From Streptomyces cinnamoneus (GTDB lineage Bacteria; Actinomycetota; Actinomycetes; Streptomycetales; Streptomycetaceae), in assembly GCF_002939475.1 (NCBI RefSeq), contig NZ_PKFQ01000001.1:5763001-5827000 (forward strand): a DNA stretch of 64,000 nt. Direction: 5' to 3'. The notes under the pieces are model-generated. The model was not told the DNA's origin and searched no databases. It saw only the letters and a list, made by a program, of their open reading frames with translations. The position numbers and the translations under genes were made by a program. Positions 27,265 through 36,074 of this stretch are shown here, piece after piece (position 1 is the stretch's first letter; the number at the start of each line of letters is the position of its first letter).

Positions 27265-28671
27265 ATGACAGCAGGATTCGACCCCACACGAATGCACCGG
27301 CCCTTCCGGTGCATAGGGCTTGCCGCCGAGCATGAATCCCCCGAGAATCCCGACGGTTCGGAGACCAGGGTCGCCCTGACCCCGGCCGGTGTCGCGGCGC
27401 TGGTCGCCCACGGGTGCGCGGTGGGGGTGGAGCGCGACGCCGGCTCGGCGGTCGGTTTTCCCGACGCCGCCTACCGTGCGGCGGGAGCCGTCATCGAATC
27501 ACGCGCCGAGGTCTATCGCGACAAGGACCTCGTCATCAAACTCAAAGGCCCCGCCCACGAGGACGTCCGCCGTATGGATCCCGGCTCCTGTCTGCTCTGC
27601 ATGGCACATGTGCAGTCCATACCCCGAAGAGTCGCCGTGGCCAACGAGAGCAAAGTCAACGTCATAGCCATGGAGTTGATACGCGAAATACCGGAAACCC
27701 TCCCGGAGGCCTATCTGCGCAGCCAGTTGGCCTTGCGGCAGATTTTCAGCGGTCTCGCCGGTACACCGCCCGACCGTCTTTCGGTCGCCTTCGTCGGCTT
27801 TTCCGCGGACGCCTTCGGCGCCGTCCAGTACGCGGCGCGCTGCGGCCCCCGGTCCCTCCACCAACTGTCCGGCCGCCCGGCCGGACGGCCCGCCGCCGAC
27901 GTGCTGTTCGTCGACGTGGACGAGCTGGCCGAGCGCGCCGCACACGTCCCCGCCGCCCTCGTACGCGAACACCTGGCCCGTCACCCGCTGCGCCCGTACG
28001 GCAGACGGAGGATCGAGTGCCTGCACGAGACCGGGCGGGCCGGCGCCCGCTTCGGCATCGAGCTGGCGCTGCGGGCCAACCCCCGCGTCCGCGCCCCGGC
28101 CGGCATCGCGGCCACCGTCCTCGGCTACGGCAACGTCGCCTTCGGCGCCCTGGACGAGTGCGTGCGGCACGGCGTCACCAGGGTCGACGTGCTGACGAAG
28201 CGGGACACGCGCCGCCCCCGAGTGAGCCGCCTCCTCCAGGCCAGCGACCTCGTGATCAACGGCGTCGAGCAGCCTTCCCGGTTCCGGGGCACGAGCTACC
28301 TCGTCACCGAGGAGGACGTGCGGTCCGTCCTGCGGCCCGGCACGGTCGTCGTCGACCTCGTCGGCGGCTGCGCCACCAACCGGACGGCCGTGGAGCCCAT
28401 CGTGGAGTCCACGCACCCGGCCGACCCCTACTTCGTCAGGAACGGCGTCTTCCTGTCGTCCGTCTGGGGCTGGCCGCTGATGGGGTTCCAGCGCGAGTCC
28501 GTGGAGCGCTACAGCCGCCAGATCGTCCGGGTGTTGCTCACCGACGAGCAGTTGATCAACGGACTGGCCGCGGCACCGGCCGGTATCCGGCGGGCCCTGG
28601 TCGCCGGGCCCATGATCTCGCGGCGGACCTCTTCCCACCCTGTGGCACTCAGTGCCACACTCAGGGGATGA
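27265..28671 (+). CDS. alanine dehydrogenase/transhydrogenase-like (AlaDH/PNT/LYS1 fold) oxidoreductase
   Basis: This is a 468-residue NAD(P)-dependent enzyme of the AlaDH/PNT fold. The N-terminal domain has ETRVALTPAGVAALVAHG, Lys92/Lys94 in VIKLKGP and His114 in CMAHVQ, matching the catalytic Lys and His of alanine dehydrogenases. The Rossmann domain has VLGYGNVAFGALDECV. It is about 100 residues longer than alanine dehydrogenase and has an extra segment (about 205-270), so saccharopine-dehydrogenase-like or opine chemistry is also possible. The ATG at 27265 follows GGAGATA. It overlaps the CoA transferase start by 4 bases (ATGA). Confidence 0.75.
   Translation: MTAGFDPTRMHRPFRCIGLAAEHESPENPDGSETRVALTPAGVAALVAHGCAVGVERDAGSAVGFPDAAYRAAGAVIESRAEVYRDKDLVIKLKGPAHEDVRRMDPGSCLLCMAHVQSIPRRVAVANESKVNVIAMELIREIPETLPEAYLRSQLALRQIFSGLAGTPPDRLSVAFVGFSADAFGAVQYAARCGPRSLHQLSGRPAGRPAADVLFVDVDELAERAAHVPAALVREHLARHPLRPYGRRRIECLHETGRAGARFGIELALRANPRVRAPAGIAATVLGYGNVAFGALDECVRHGVTRVDVLTKRDTRRPRVSRLLQASDLVINGVEQPSRFRGTSYLVTEEDVRSVLRPGTVVVDLVGGCATNRTAVEPIVESTHPADPYFVRNGVFLSSVWGWPLMGFQRESVERYSRQIVRVLLTDEQLINGLAAAPAGIRRALVAGPMISRRTSSHPVALSATLRG
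28641..28659. promoter_or_regulatory. 19-bp perfect palindrome before the CoA transferase start
   Basis: TGTGGCACTCAGTGCCACA has perfect 9-base arms around one base. It lies inside the last codons of the dehydrogenase gene and 8 bases before the next start. It could be an operator for an internal promoter or an mRNA hairpin that tunes coupling. It may also be coding coincidence. Confidence 0.35.
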
Positions 28672-30092
28672 TCAAGCGATCGACCGACGCCCTGGAGCAC
28701 GTCTGGGCCGCGCTCGGCGGCGATCCCGCCCTGACGGCGGCCGTGGTCACCGACGGCCCCGGCGGCGCGCTCCAAGCCCGGCTCCCCGTCCGGGAGATGG
28801 CGCGGTCGACCGTGGCGGCCTGCGCGCTGGCCGCCGCCGAGCTCGCCGCGGCGCGGCGGGGCGGGGGCACGCTCCCGGCCGTGCGCGTCTGCGACGGGGC
28901 CGTGGCGACGGCGTTCGTCAGCGAGCGGCACGTACGGGTCGACGGCCGGGCCGCGACCTCCTTCGCCCCCCTGTCCCGGTTCTGGCGCACCGCGGACGGC
29001 TGGCTGCGCACCCACGCCAACTACCCCCACCACCGGGCCCGTCTGCTCGCCGCGCTCGGCGTCCCCGACTCCGGTGCCGACGAGGCCCTGGTCCCCTCCG
29101 TCGCCGCCGCACTCGCCCGACGCGAGGCGGCGCGGACGGAGGAGGAGGTCCACGCGGCCGGCGGGCTCGCCGTCGCCGTGCGCACCCCGCACGAATGGGC
29201 CGTCCACCCGCACGGCGCGGCCGTGCTCCAGCGCCCGCTGTTGAGCCTCGAACGGTTCGCCGACGGCCCCGTGCGCACCCTCGGCGGCCTGCCCGGGGGA
29301 GCGTCCGGCGCCCTGCCCGCCGGCGGGCTGCGCGTGCTCGACCTCACCCGCGTCCTCGCCGGACCCGTCGCCACCCGCACCCTCGCCCTGCTCGGCGCGG
29401 ACGTGCTGCGCGTCGACACGCCGGCCCTGCCCGAGAGCCAGGACCTGCACGACGACACGGGGCTGGGCAAGAGGTCGACCGTCCTGGACCTCGCGCGCCG
29501 CGCCGACCGGGCCGCCTTCGAGGAGCTGCTCGCCGGTGCGGACGTCGTCGTGACTGGCTACCGGCCGGGCGCGCTCGACCGCCACGGCCTGTCCCCGCAG
29601 GCCCTCGCCGAGCGCCGGCCGGGGCTGGTCGTCGGCCAGGTGAGCGCCTGGGGCACCTACGGCCCGTGGGGCGACCGGCGCGGATTCGACAGCCTCGTCC
29701 AGGCGGCCTGCGGCATAGCCGCCACCGAGGCCGGCGACGACGCCCGCCCCGGGGCCCTGCCGGCCCAGGCCCTCGACCACGGCACCGGCTACCTGCTCGC
29801 CGCCGCCGTCCTGCGGGCCCTCACACGGCAACGTACGGAGGGCGGCACCCACCTGGCCCGCCTCGCCCTCGCCCAGACCGCGGCGTGGCTGGCCCGTGAC
29901 GTGGCCCGCGACGCCGGCGAGCCCGCGGCCGGGGACGTCCACGACCCCGGGCCGTGGCTGACCGAGCGGCCGGGCCCCCTGGGCCGGGTCCGCCACGCCC
30001 TGCCGCCCGTGACCTTCGACGGCGGCCCGCGCGACTGGGCCCGCCCGGCCGGCCGCTGGGGCGCGGACGAGCCCGCCTGGCGGCCGGCGTGA
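28668..30092 (+). CDS. family III (CaiB/BaiF-type) CoA transferase
   Basis: This is a 474-residue CoA transferase. The second half has the canonical start of the fold (LRVLDLTRVLAGPVATRTLA, LLGADVLRVDTP) and the probable nucleophilic Asp in ALDHGTGYLL. The first about 215 residues resemble the closing half of the same fold (FWRTADGWLRTHANYPHHRA), giving a permuted two-part layout seen in some actinobacterial members. It moves CoA between an acyl donor and a carboxylic acid, and the substrates are unknown. It is translationally coupled to the preceding dehydrogenase, so the two probably act on one substrate. Confidence 0.88.
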   Translation: MIKRSTDALEHVWAALGGDPALTAAVVTDGPGGALQARLPVREMARSTVAACALAAAELAAARRGGGTLPAVRVCDGAVATAFVSERHVRVDGRAATSFAPLSRFWRTADGWLRTHANYPHHRARLLAALGVPDSGADEALVPSVAAALARREAARTEEEVHAAGGLAVAVRTPHEWAVHPHGAAVLQRPLLSLERFADGPVRTLGGLPGGASGALPAGGLRVLDLTRVLAGPVATRTLALLGADVLRVDTPALPESQDLHDDTGLGKRSTVLDLARRADRAAFEELLAGADVVVTGYRPGALDRHGLSPQALAERRPGLVVGQVSAWGTYGPWGDRRGFDSLVQAACGIAATEAGDDARPGALPAQALDHGTGYLLAAAVLRALTRQRTEGGTHLARLALAQTAAWLARDVARDAGEPAAGDVHDPGPWLTERPGPLGRVRHALPPVTFDGGPRDWARPAGRWGADEPAWRPA

Positions 30093-30266
30093 CGCCGGGC
30101 GGGCCCCGCCGGACCCGCCCCCGCACACCCCGCCACCGGTGCCGCCCCGCCGGCACGCGTCCCCGCCGCTCCGGCGGGGAAACAGTCCGACATCCATGGA
30201 AACCGCTGGACAGACACGAGGCCGCCCGGCATCCGGCGGCGGCCCGTCCGAGGAGCTGAAGTCGCC

Positions 30267-32261
30267 GTGTCCACCACCGTCAGGACGGCCGTCCTGACTC
30301 TGCCCGCCGCGCCGCTGGGCCCCGAGAACCCGCTGCCCCCGCTGTCCGCACCCCAGGACGTCCACGGCCCCGGAGCCGGCCTCCCCGACGACCTGCCCCC
30401 CGACATGGCCCGGCAGGTGCGGCACGGCCGGCTGCGGTCCCTGCTGCCCGTGCGCCGCCGCGACGACTACGGCCGCAAGCGCGTCCCCACCGACGTCACC
30501 GCGATCGTCGTCGAGAACGACAGGCTGCGCGCCACCGTGCTGCCGGAGTTCGGCGGCCGCGTGCACTCCCTCCTCCACAAGCCCACCGGCCGCTCGCTCC
30601 TCTACACCAACCCCGTGCTCCAGCCCGCCGGTTACGCCCTCAACGGCGCCTGGTTCTCCGGCGGCATCGAATGGAACACCGGTGCCACCGGCCACGGACC
30701 CCTCGCCACGGCCCCGCTGCACGCCGCCCGCCTGCCCGCACCCGACGGCGGCGAGATGCTGCGGCTGTGGGAGTGGGAACGGCTGCGCGACCTGCCCTTC
30801 CAGGTCGACCTCTGGCTGCCGGACGGCTCGGACTTCCTCTACGCCGGCGTGCGCGTCCGCAACCCCCACGACCGCCCCGTGCCCGTCTACTGGTGGTCCA
30901 ACGCCGCCGTCCCCGAGGACGCCCGCACCCGGATCCTCGCCCCCGCCGACGCGGCCTGGTCCTACGGCCGCGAGCGCACCCTGCGCCGGGTGCCCGTCCC
31001 GGCCCACGACGGCGCCGACCACACCTACCTGCTGGCCGGAGAACGGTCCGGCGACCACTTCTACGACCTCCCCGACGGCGAGCGGCGCTGGGTCGCCGCC
31101 CTCGACGGGGACGGCCACGGCCTCGTCCAGACCTCGACCGACCTGCTGCGCGGCCGCAAGCTCTACGCCTGGGGCACCGCCCCCGCCGACCGGCGCCGCC
31201 AGGAGTGGCTCACCGAGCCGGGCACCGGCGGCTACGCCGAGGTCCAGGCGGGGCTCACCCGCACCCAGCTGGAGCACGTGCCCCTGGAAGCGGGCGGGGA
31301 GTTCGCCTGGCTGGAGGCCTACGGGCCGCTGACCGCGGACCCCGGCCGGATCCACGGCCCCGACTGGGCCGCCGCCCGCGCCGAGGCGGCGGGCCGGCTC
31401 CAGGCCGTACTGCCGCGCGCCGCCGTGGACGCCGCGTACGCCGCCTGGCGCCCGTACGCCGACCACGCCCCCAAGGAGACGCTGGCCACCGGCTCCGGCT
31501 GGGGCGCGCTGGAGGCCGAGCGGAGCGGCCGCGAACTGCCCGGCACGCCCTTCCCGGCGAGCGCCCTGGGAGACCAGCAGCGCCCCTGGCAGGAGCTGCT
31601 GCACACCGGCGTCCTCACCGAGGACGGCCGCGACCCCGGGCCGTCCCTCGTCTCCCCGCACTGGCGGGAGCTGCTGGAGGCCGCGGAACCGGGGCCGTAC
31701 GCCTCGTACCACCTGGGCGTCGCCCAGTGGCACGCCGGCGACCGCTCACAGGCCGTACGCAGCTGGGAGTGCGCGCTGCGGGACGGGCTGGACTGGCCCG
31801 CCCTGCGCTGCCTGGCCGCCGCGGACCGCGCGGCCGGCCACCACGAGCGGGCCGCCGACCGCTACGCCGCCGCGGCCCGCGCCGCCCGCACCGGCGGAGC
31901 CACCCCCGCGGCCCTGACCGCGCTGACGCGCGAGGCGGCCTGCGCGCTCCTCGCCGCCGGCCGCGCGGACGACGCGGCGCGGATCGTCGAGGGCGTGCCC
32001 GCCCCCGCCCGCGCGCACGGCCGCTTCCGCCTGCTGAACGCCCGGATCCTGCTCGCGCGGGGCGACGCCGCCGGTGCCCGCGCGGTCTTCGACGAGGGCT
32101 TCGACGTCGACGACCTCCAAGAGGGCGAACGGACGCTCGCCGACGTGTGGTACGCCGTCGCCGAGCGCCTCGTCGCGGGACCAGGCCCGGTGACCGCGGA
32201 GGTGCGGGCCCGCGCCCGCGAGAGGCACCCCCTGCCCGCGCGGTACGACCACCTCGCCTGA
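30267..32261 (+). CDS. DUF5107 domain protein with TPR-like C-terminus
   Basis: This is a 664-residue protein. Residues about 75-350 form the DUF5107 beta-rich domain, recognisable by VLPEFGGRVHSLLHKPTGRS, NPVLQPAGYALNGAWFSGGI and WNTGATGHG, which resembles galactose-mutarotase-like sugar-binding folds. The C-terminal about 230 residues are helical and repeat-like (YHLGVAQWHAGDRSQAVRSW, LRCLAAADRAAGHHERAADR), consistent with TPRs. Such proteins are linked to carbohydrate metabolism, but no activity is established. The GTG start at 30267 has GAGGAG upstream. The preceding 174-base gap shows no gene. Confidence 0.85.
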   Translation: MSTTVRTAVLTLPAAPLGPENPLPPLSAPQDVHGPGAGLPDDLPPDMARQVRHGRLRSLLPVRRRDDYGRKRVPTDVTAIVVENDRLRATVLPEFGGRVHSLLHKPTGRSLLYTNPVLQPAGYALNGAWFSGGIEWNTGATGHGPLATAPLHAARLPAPDGGEMLRLWEWERLRDLPFQVDLWLPDGSDFLYAGVRVRNPHDRPVPVYWWSNAAVPEDARTRILAPADAAWSYGRERTLRRVPVPAHDGADHTYLLAGERSGDHFYDLPDGERRWVAALDGDGHGLVQTSTDLLRGRKLYAWGTAPADRRRQEWLTEPGTGGYAEVQAGLTRTQLEHVPLEAGGEFAWLEAYGPLTADPGRIHGPDWAAARAEAAGRLQAVLPRAAVDAAYAAWRPYADHAPKETLATGSGWGALEAERSGRELPGTPFPASALGDQQRPWQELLHTGVLTEDGRDPGPSLVSPHWRELLEAAEPGPYASYHLGVAQWHAGDRSQAVRSWECALRDGLDWPALRCLAAADRAAGHHERAADRYAAAARAARTGGATPAALTALTREAACALLAAGRADDAARIVEGVPAPARAHGRFRLLNARILLARGDAAGARAVFDEGFDVDDLQEGERTLADVWYAVAERLVAGPGPVTAEVRARARERHPLPARYDHLA

Positions 32262-32277
32262 CCGGCTCCCGGGCCCC

Positions 32278-32631
32278 TCACCCCGGCCGGCGGCGGTCCA
32301 CGTACTCGAAGACCGAGCCGTCGGGGTGACGGGCCACCAGGTTCCGCCCGATCGGGGTCGGCACCGGGCCGGCGATGATGTCCGCCCCCACCGCCTGGAG
32401 GTCCGCGAGCGCCTCGTCCACGTCGGTCACGGCGACCGTCGCCGCGATCCTCCGCAGGATCGACAACTCCGCCTCCGGTCCGCTCATCAGGAAGAAGCAG
32501 CCGACCGCCGCCACCTTGACCCCACCGCGCTGGAAGCGCACCGCCTCCTGACCGGTCAGCCGTTCGTACACCGCGATGGACGCGTCCAGATCGTCGACGC
32601 ACACTCTCAGCGAAGTCCCCAGAATGTTCAT
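32278..32631 (-). CDS. VOC (glyoxalase-like) family protein
   Basis: This is a 117-residue vicinal-oxygen-chelate protein with two beta-alpha-beta-beta-beta halves: LRVCVDDLDASIAVYERLTG, then AATVAVTDVDEALADLQAVG ending in VARHPDGSVFEYV. Possible metal ligands are not fully conserved, so binding or resistance functions are as likely as catalysis. Its start is 50 bases from the end of the methyltransferase gene on the same strand, so the two may share a transcript. It converges on the DUF5107 gene. Confidence 0.88.
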   Translation of the reverse strand: MNILGTSLRVCVDDLDASIAVYERLTGQEAVRFQRGGVKVAAVGCFFLMSGPEAELSILRRIAATVAVTDVDEALADLQAVGADIIAGPVPTPIGRNLVARHPDGSVFEYVDRRRPG

Positions 32632-32681
32632 GGAATCCAGGCTAGTTGGCGGCCGCGGGCGAGGGGGGCGGTCGCCGGGGA

Positions 32682-33542
32682 TCAGACCCGGCAGAGGACC
32701 TCGCCGTTGAGCACCGCGAACCACGCGTCCTCGTGCCGGCCCCACTCGTGCCACGCCCGCGCCATCCGCTCCAGCTCCGCCCGGTCCGCGTGCCCGCCCT
32801 CCACCGCCAGCCGCGCGTAAGGAGACGCGAGGGTGCGGTCCGCCCACAGCCCGCTCCACCACGCACGCTGCTCCTCGCCCGCGTAGCACCACGCGCCCGC
32901 CGAGGTGGTGACGTCCGTCAGACCCGCCTGCCGCGCCCAGCCCAGCAGCCGGCTGCCCGCGTCCGGCTCCCCGCCCCCGGCCCGGGCGACGCGCACGTAG
33001 AGCCGCTGCCAGTCGTCGAGTCCGGGCACCCTCGGGTACCAGGTCATGGCCGTGTAGACCACGTCGCGGACGGCGACGATCCCGCCGGGGCGGCACACCC
33101 GGCGCATCTCACGCAGCGCGGCCACCGGGTCGTCGAGGTACTGCAGCACCTGGTGGGCGTGCACGACGTCGAACGAGCCGTCGGGGAAGTCCAGCGCGCG
33201 CACGTCGCCGGTGGTGAAGTCCACGTTGTCCACGCCCCGTTCGCGGGCGGCCCGGCGGGCGTGCCCGAGGATCCCCTCGGCCGCGTCCAGACCCGTGACC
33301 CGCCCCCGCGGCACCAGCACGGCCAAGTCGGCCGTGATGCTGCCGGGACCGCAGCCGATGTCCAGGACGCGGTGGTCCGGCCTGAGCTCGGGCAGCAGGT
33401 ACGCGGCCGAGTCGGCCGCCCGGCGCCTGCCGTGGGAGCGCAGGACCGACTCGTGGTGACCGTGGATGTAGACGGCCCTCCCGCCGGGCGCGTCCGGCCC
33501 CGGCCCGTCGTTCCCCGTCCGCTCTCCCTGTGCTTCGGGCAT
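32682..33542 (-). CDS. class I SAM-dependent methyltransferase
   Basis: This is a 286-residue methyltransferase of the UbiE/COQ5-like Methyltransf_11 group. It has motif I VLDIGCGPGSITADLA, the acidic motif II region VTGLDAAEG, post-I TGDVRALDFPDGSFDVVHAH and motif III MRRVCRPGGIVAVRD. A C-terminal helical cap (about 185-286) is expected to bind the substrate, which cannot be inferred. The ATG at 33542 starts MPEAQGERTG. It precedes the VOC gene by 50 bases. Confidence 0.92.
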   Translation of the reverse strand: MPEAQGERTGNDGPGPDAPGGRAVYIHGHHESVLRSHGRRRAADSAAYLLPELRPDHRVLDIGCGPGSITADLAVLVPRGRVTGLDAAEGILGHARRAARERGVDNVDFTTGDVRALDFPDGSFDVVHAHQVLQYLDDPVAALREMRRVCRPGGIVAVRDVVYTAMTWYPRVPGLDDWQRLYVRVARAGGGEPDAGSRLLGWARQAGLTDVTTSAGAWCYAGEEQRAWWSGLWADRTLASPYARLAVEGGHADRAELERMARAWHEWGRHEDAWFAVLNGEVLCRV

Positions 33543-33727
33543 GCTCGTTCCCTTCGCTCCGTCGTTCCGGTGGGCACTTTCACCGTACGCATCCGTCTCG
33601 GATCGCGAGAGACCCGTCTCGTCATGTGATACCGGTTGTCACTCGCCCGCCCGTGTCGGGACCGCCGCGCACCGCCCGGTCTGCCAAGGTGGACGGAAGA
33701 GTCGGTGAGGCACGGAGGTAGCTACGG

Positions 33728-34924
33728 ATGCAGCAGGGCTCTGCGGCACTCCCCGGGCCGGGCCTGCCCGTCCTGCCGGAACTCGCCGCGCGGCTCGCCG
33801 AGGCGGCGGGCCGCACCGGGCCCGAGCCGCTCGGCGGCGGGACCGCCCTGCGCTCGGCCGCCGCCGGCTACTGGGCGCGGCGCGGCCTGCCCACCGAGCC
33901 CGGCCGCGTCGTCGCGGCCCCCGGCGCCCAGCCCCTGCTGCTGGCCCTCTTCGCCTCCGCGGGCGGCGAGGTCCTGCTGACCCGGCCCTGCGCGCCCTGG
34001 TACGGCCCGCTCGCCCGCCTCGCCGGCCGGCTGGCCTACCACGTGCCCGTACCGGCCGAGTGCGGCGGCGTCCCCGACCCGTTCGCCCTGCTGGAGACCG
34101 TGCGCAGGATCCGCGCGGAGGGCGGCCGGCCGCGCTTCCTGGTCCTGTCCGTCGCCGACGACACCACCGGCACCGTCGCACCGCCGGAGATCCTGCACGA
34201 GGTCTGCGAGGCCGCCGCGGCCGAGGAGCTGACCGTCGTCAGCGACGAGACCTGGCGCGACACCGTCCACGACCCGCCCCCCGCCACCGTCTTCGTCAGC
34301 CCGGCCGAGATGTACCCCGACCGCGTGGTCGTCCTCACCGACCTCGCGGGCGCCCTCACCCCCACCGCCTGGCCCGCCGCCGTCGCCCGCTTCCCGGCCG
34401 CCGGCACCGGCCCCGCCCTGCACGCCCGCGCCGCCTCCGTCCTCGCGGCCCTGCGCGCCGAACTGCCGCCCCCGATCGCCGCCGCCGCGAGCCTCGCCCT
34501 CAGCGAGCCCGCGCCCGTACGGGCCCGCACCGCCGCGGCCGCCCGGCTGTACGGCGTGCTGGGCGAGGCCCTGCGGCAGCGGCTCGACGCCGCCGGGGCG
34601 CTGTGCCGGCCCTCGCAGACCGGCCCCCACCTCTACGCCGACCTGGGCGAGCTGCGCGACGCGCTCGCCGCCCGCGGCATCACCGATTCCGTCGAACTGG
34701 AGGCCCATCTCGGGGCCGTTCTGGGCCATCCGGCCCCCGGTGGCCACCGCTTCGGCGACGTCCCGGACTCCCTCCGCGTCCGGCTCTCCACCCTCGCGCT
34801 CCTCGGCCCCGCCGACGACCAGCGGCAACGCGCCCTCGACGCGCCCGACCCGCTGCGTTCGCCCGGCGTGGCGGAGGCGTTGTCCACTTTTGGATCGGCG
34901 TTCAGTGAACTCGCGGGCGACTGA
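33728..34924 (+). CDS. aminotransferase class I/II-like protein lacking the PLP lysine
   Basis: This is a 398-residue protein with the length and block order of fold-type I aminotransferases: GTALRSAAAGYWARRG, AAPGAQPLLLALF, TRPCAPWYGP, LVLSVADDTTGTV, and SDETWRD (the PLP-pyridine Asp region). Where the Schiff-base block SxSKxxxxxGxR should be, it reads LTDLAGALTPTAWP (residues about 203-216) with no lysine. I find no lysine anywhere in the whole protein. It therefore cannot form the internal aldimine of a normal aminotransferase, and a regulatory or non-PLP role is likely. The ATG follows GGAGGTAGC. It is flanked by a divergent methyltransferase and an MBL hydrolase. Confidence 0.8.
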   Translation: MQQGSAALPGPGLPVLPELAARLAEAAGRTGPEPLGGGTALRSAAAGYWARRGLPTEPGRVVAAPGAQPLLLALFASAGGEVLLTRPCAPWYGPLARLAGRLAYHVPVPAECGGVPDPFALLETVRRIRAEGGRPRFLVLSVADDTTGTVAPPEILHEVCEAAAAEELTVVSDETWRDTVHDPPPATVFVSPAEMYPDRVVVLTDLAGALTPTAWPAAVARFPAAGTGPALHARAASVLAALRAELPPPIAAAASLALSEPAPVRARTAAAARLYGVLGEALRQRLDAAGALCRPSQTGPHLYADLGELRDALAARGITDSVELEAHLGAVLGHPAPGGHRFGDVPDSLRVRLSTLALLGPADDQRQRALDAPDPLRSPGVAEALSTFGSAFSELAGD

Positions 34925-35030
34925 TCTACCGTCGTCGGAGAGCCTCCGCCCCCGCCTCCGTCGCCGTGCCCGGCCGTCGCCCCCGCACCGCGCCACCCAG
35001 GTTCCGGTTCCCCATGAATGGAGCCCCCAG

Positions 35031-36035
35031 ATGACCGAACAGACCGAGCGCCCCCTCGCGGAACCGCGTCCCCTCGGTGAGGTCCGCTCCTGGCCCCGGT
35101 CGTTCACCGACCGCCTCACGGCCCCGCTGCCGGGCGTCAGAGCCCTCGCCCGCCTCGCCCGCGAGGGACGCCTGCGGCCGGGCGCGCAGGCGCTGCGGGA
35201 CGTCCCGGAGCTGCCCGTCGAGCCCGCCCGGCTGCCGGCCGTCGACGCCGGCTCCCTCGCCGTCACCTGGGCGGGGCACGCCAGCTGGGTGCTGCGGATC
35301 GGCGGGCTCACCGTGCTGACCGACCCCGTCTGGTCCCGCCGGATCCTGGGCACCCCGCCCCGCGTCACCCCGGTGGGCGTGCCCTGGGAGGAGCTGCCGC
35401 CGGTCGACGCGGTCGTCATCAGCCACAACCACTACGACCATCTCGACCTGCCGACGCTCCGGCGGCTGCCGCCCGACACCCACCTGCTCCTGCCGGCCGG
35501 GCTGGCCCGCTGGGCACGGCGCCGCCGCTTCACCCGCGTCACCGAACTCGACTGGTGGGAGGCCGTGGAACTGCCCGGCCCGGCCGGCCCCGTCCGGTTC
35601 GACTTCGTGCCCGCCCACCACTGGAGCAAGCGCACCCTCACCGACACCTGCCGCTCGCTGTGGGGCGGCTGGGTGATCACCGCGCCCGGGGGGCGGCGCG
35701 TGTACTTCGCGGGCGACACGGGCTACGGCCACTGGTTCGAGCGCATCGGCGAGCGCTACGGCGACATCGATGTGGCGATGCTGCCCATCGGCGCCTACGA
35801 CCCGCGCTGGATGCTCGGCCCGGTGCACACGGACCCCGAGGAGGCCGTGCGGGCCTGCCAGGACGTCGGGGCGCGGGCGATGGCGCCGATGCACTGGTCC
35901 ACGTTCCTGCTGTCCGCCGAGCCGCCGCTGGAGCCGCTGCGCAGGGTCCGGGCGGCGTGGGAGACGACCGGGAGACCCCGCGCGGACCTGTGGGACCTGG
36001 CGGTGGGGGCGTCACGGGTGCTGCCGGACGTCTGA
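35031..36035 (+). CDS. MBL-fold metallohydrolase (NAPE-PLD-like)
   Basis: This is a 334-residue metallo-beta-lactamase-fold hydrolase of the group that includes N-acyl-phosphatidylethanolamine phospholipase D. It has the metal motif SHNHYDHLDLPTL, then PAHHWSKRTLTDTCRSLWGG, FAGDTGYG and APMHWSTFLL. No export signal is seen. The N-terminal about 60 residues are family-specific. The ATG at 35031 follows GGAGCCCCCAG. The substrate (phospholipid, lactone or phosphodiester) is unresolved. Confidence 0.9.
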   Translation: MTEQTERPLAEPRPLGEVRSWPRSFTDRLTAPLPGVRALARLAREGRLRPGAQALRDVPELPVEPARLPAVDAGSLAVTWAGHASWVLRIGGLTVLTDPVWSRRILGTPPRVTPVGVPWEELPPVDAVVISHNHYDHLDLPTLRRLPPDTHLLLPAGLARWARRRRFTRVTELDWWEAVELPGPAGPVRFDFVPAHHWSKRTLTDTCRSLWGGWVITAPGGRRVYFAGDTGYGHWFERIGERYGDIDVAMLPIGAYDPRWMLGPVHTDPEEAVRACQDVGARAMAPMHWSTFLLSAEPPLEPLRRVRAAWETTGRPRADLWDLAVGASRVLPDV

Positions 36036-36074
36036 CCCGCCCCGCGTCCTCGCCTACCTGTGCGTCCTCCTCGC

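Noticed and set aside
28509..31733. Open minus-strand frame of 1074 codons
   Set aside because: It spans three real plus-strand genes and encodes only Gly/Val/Arg-rich sequence without any domain.
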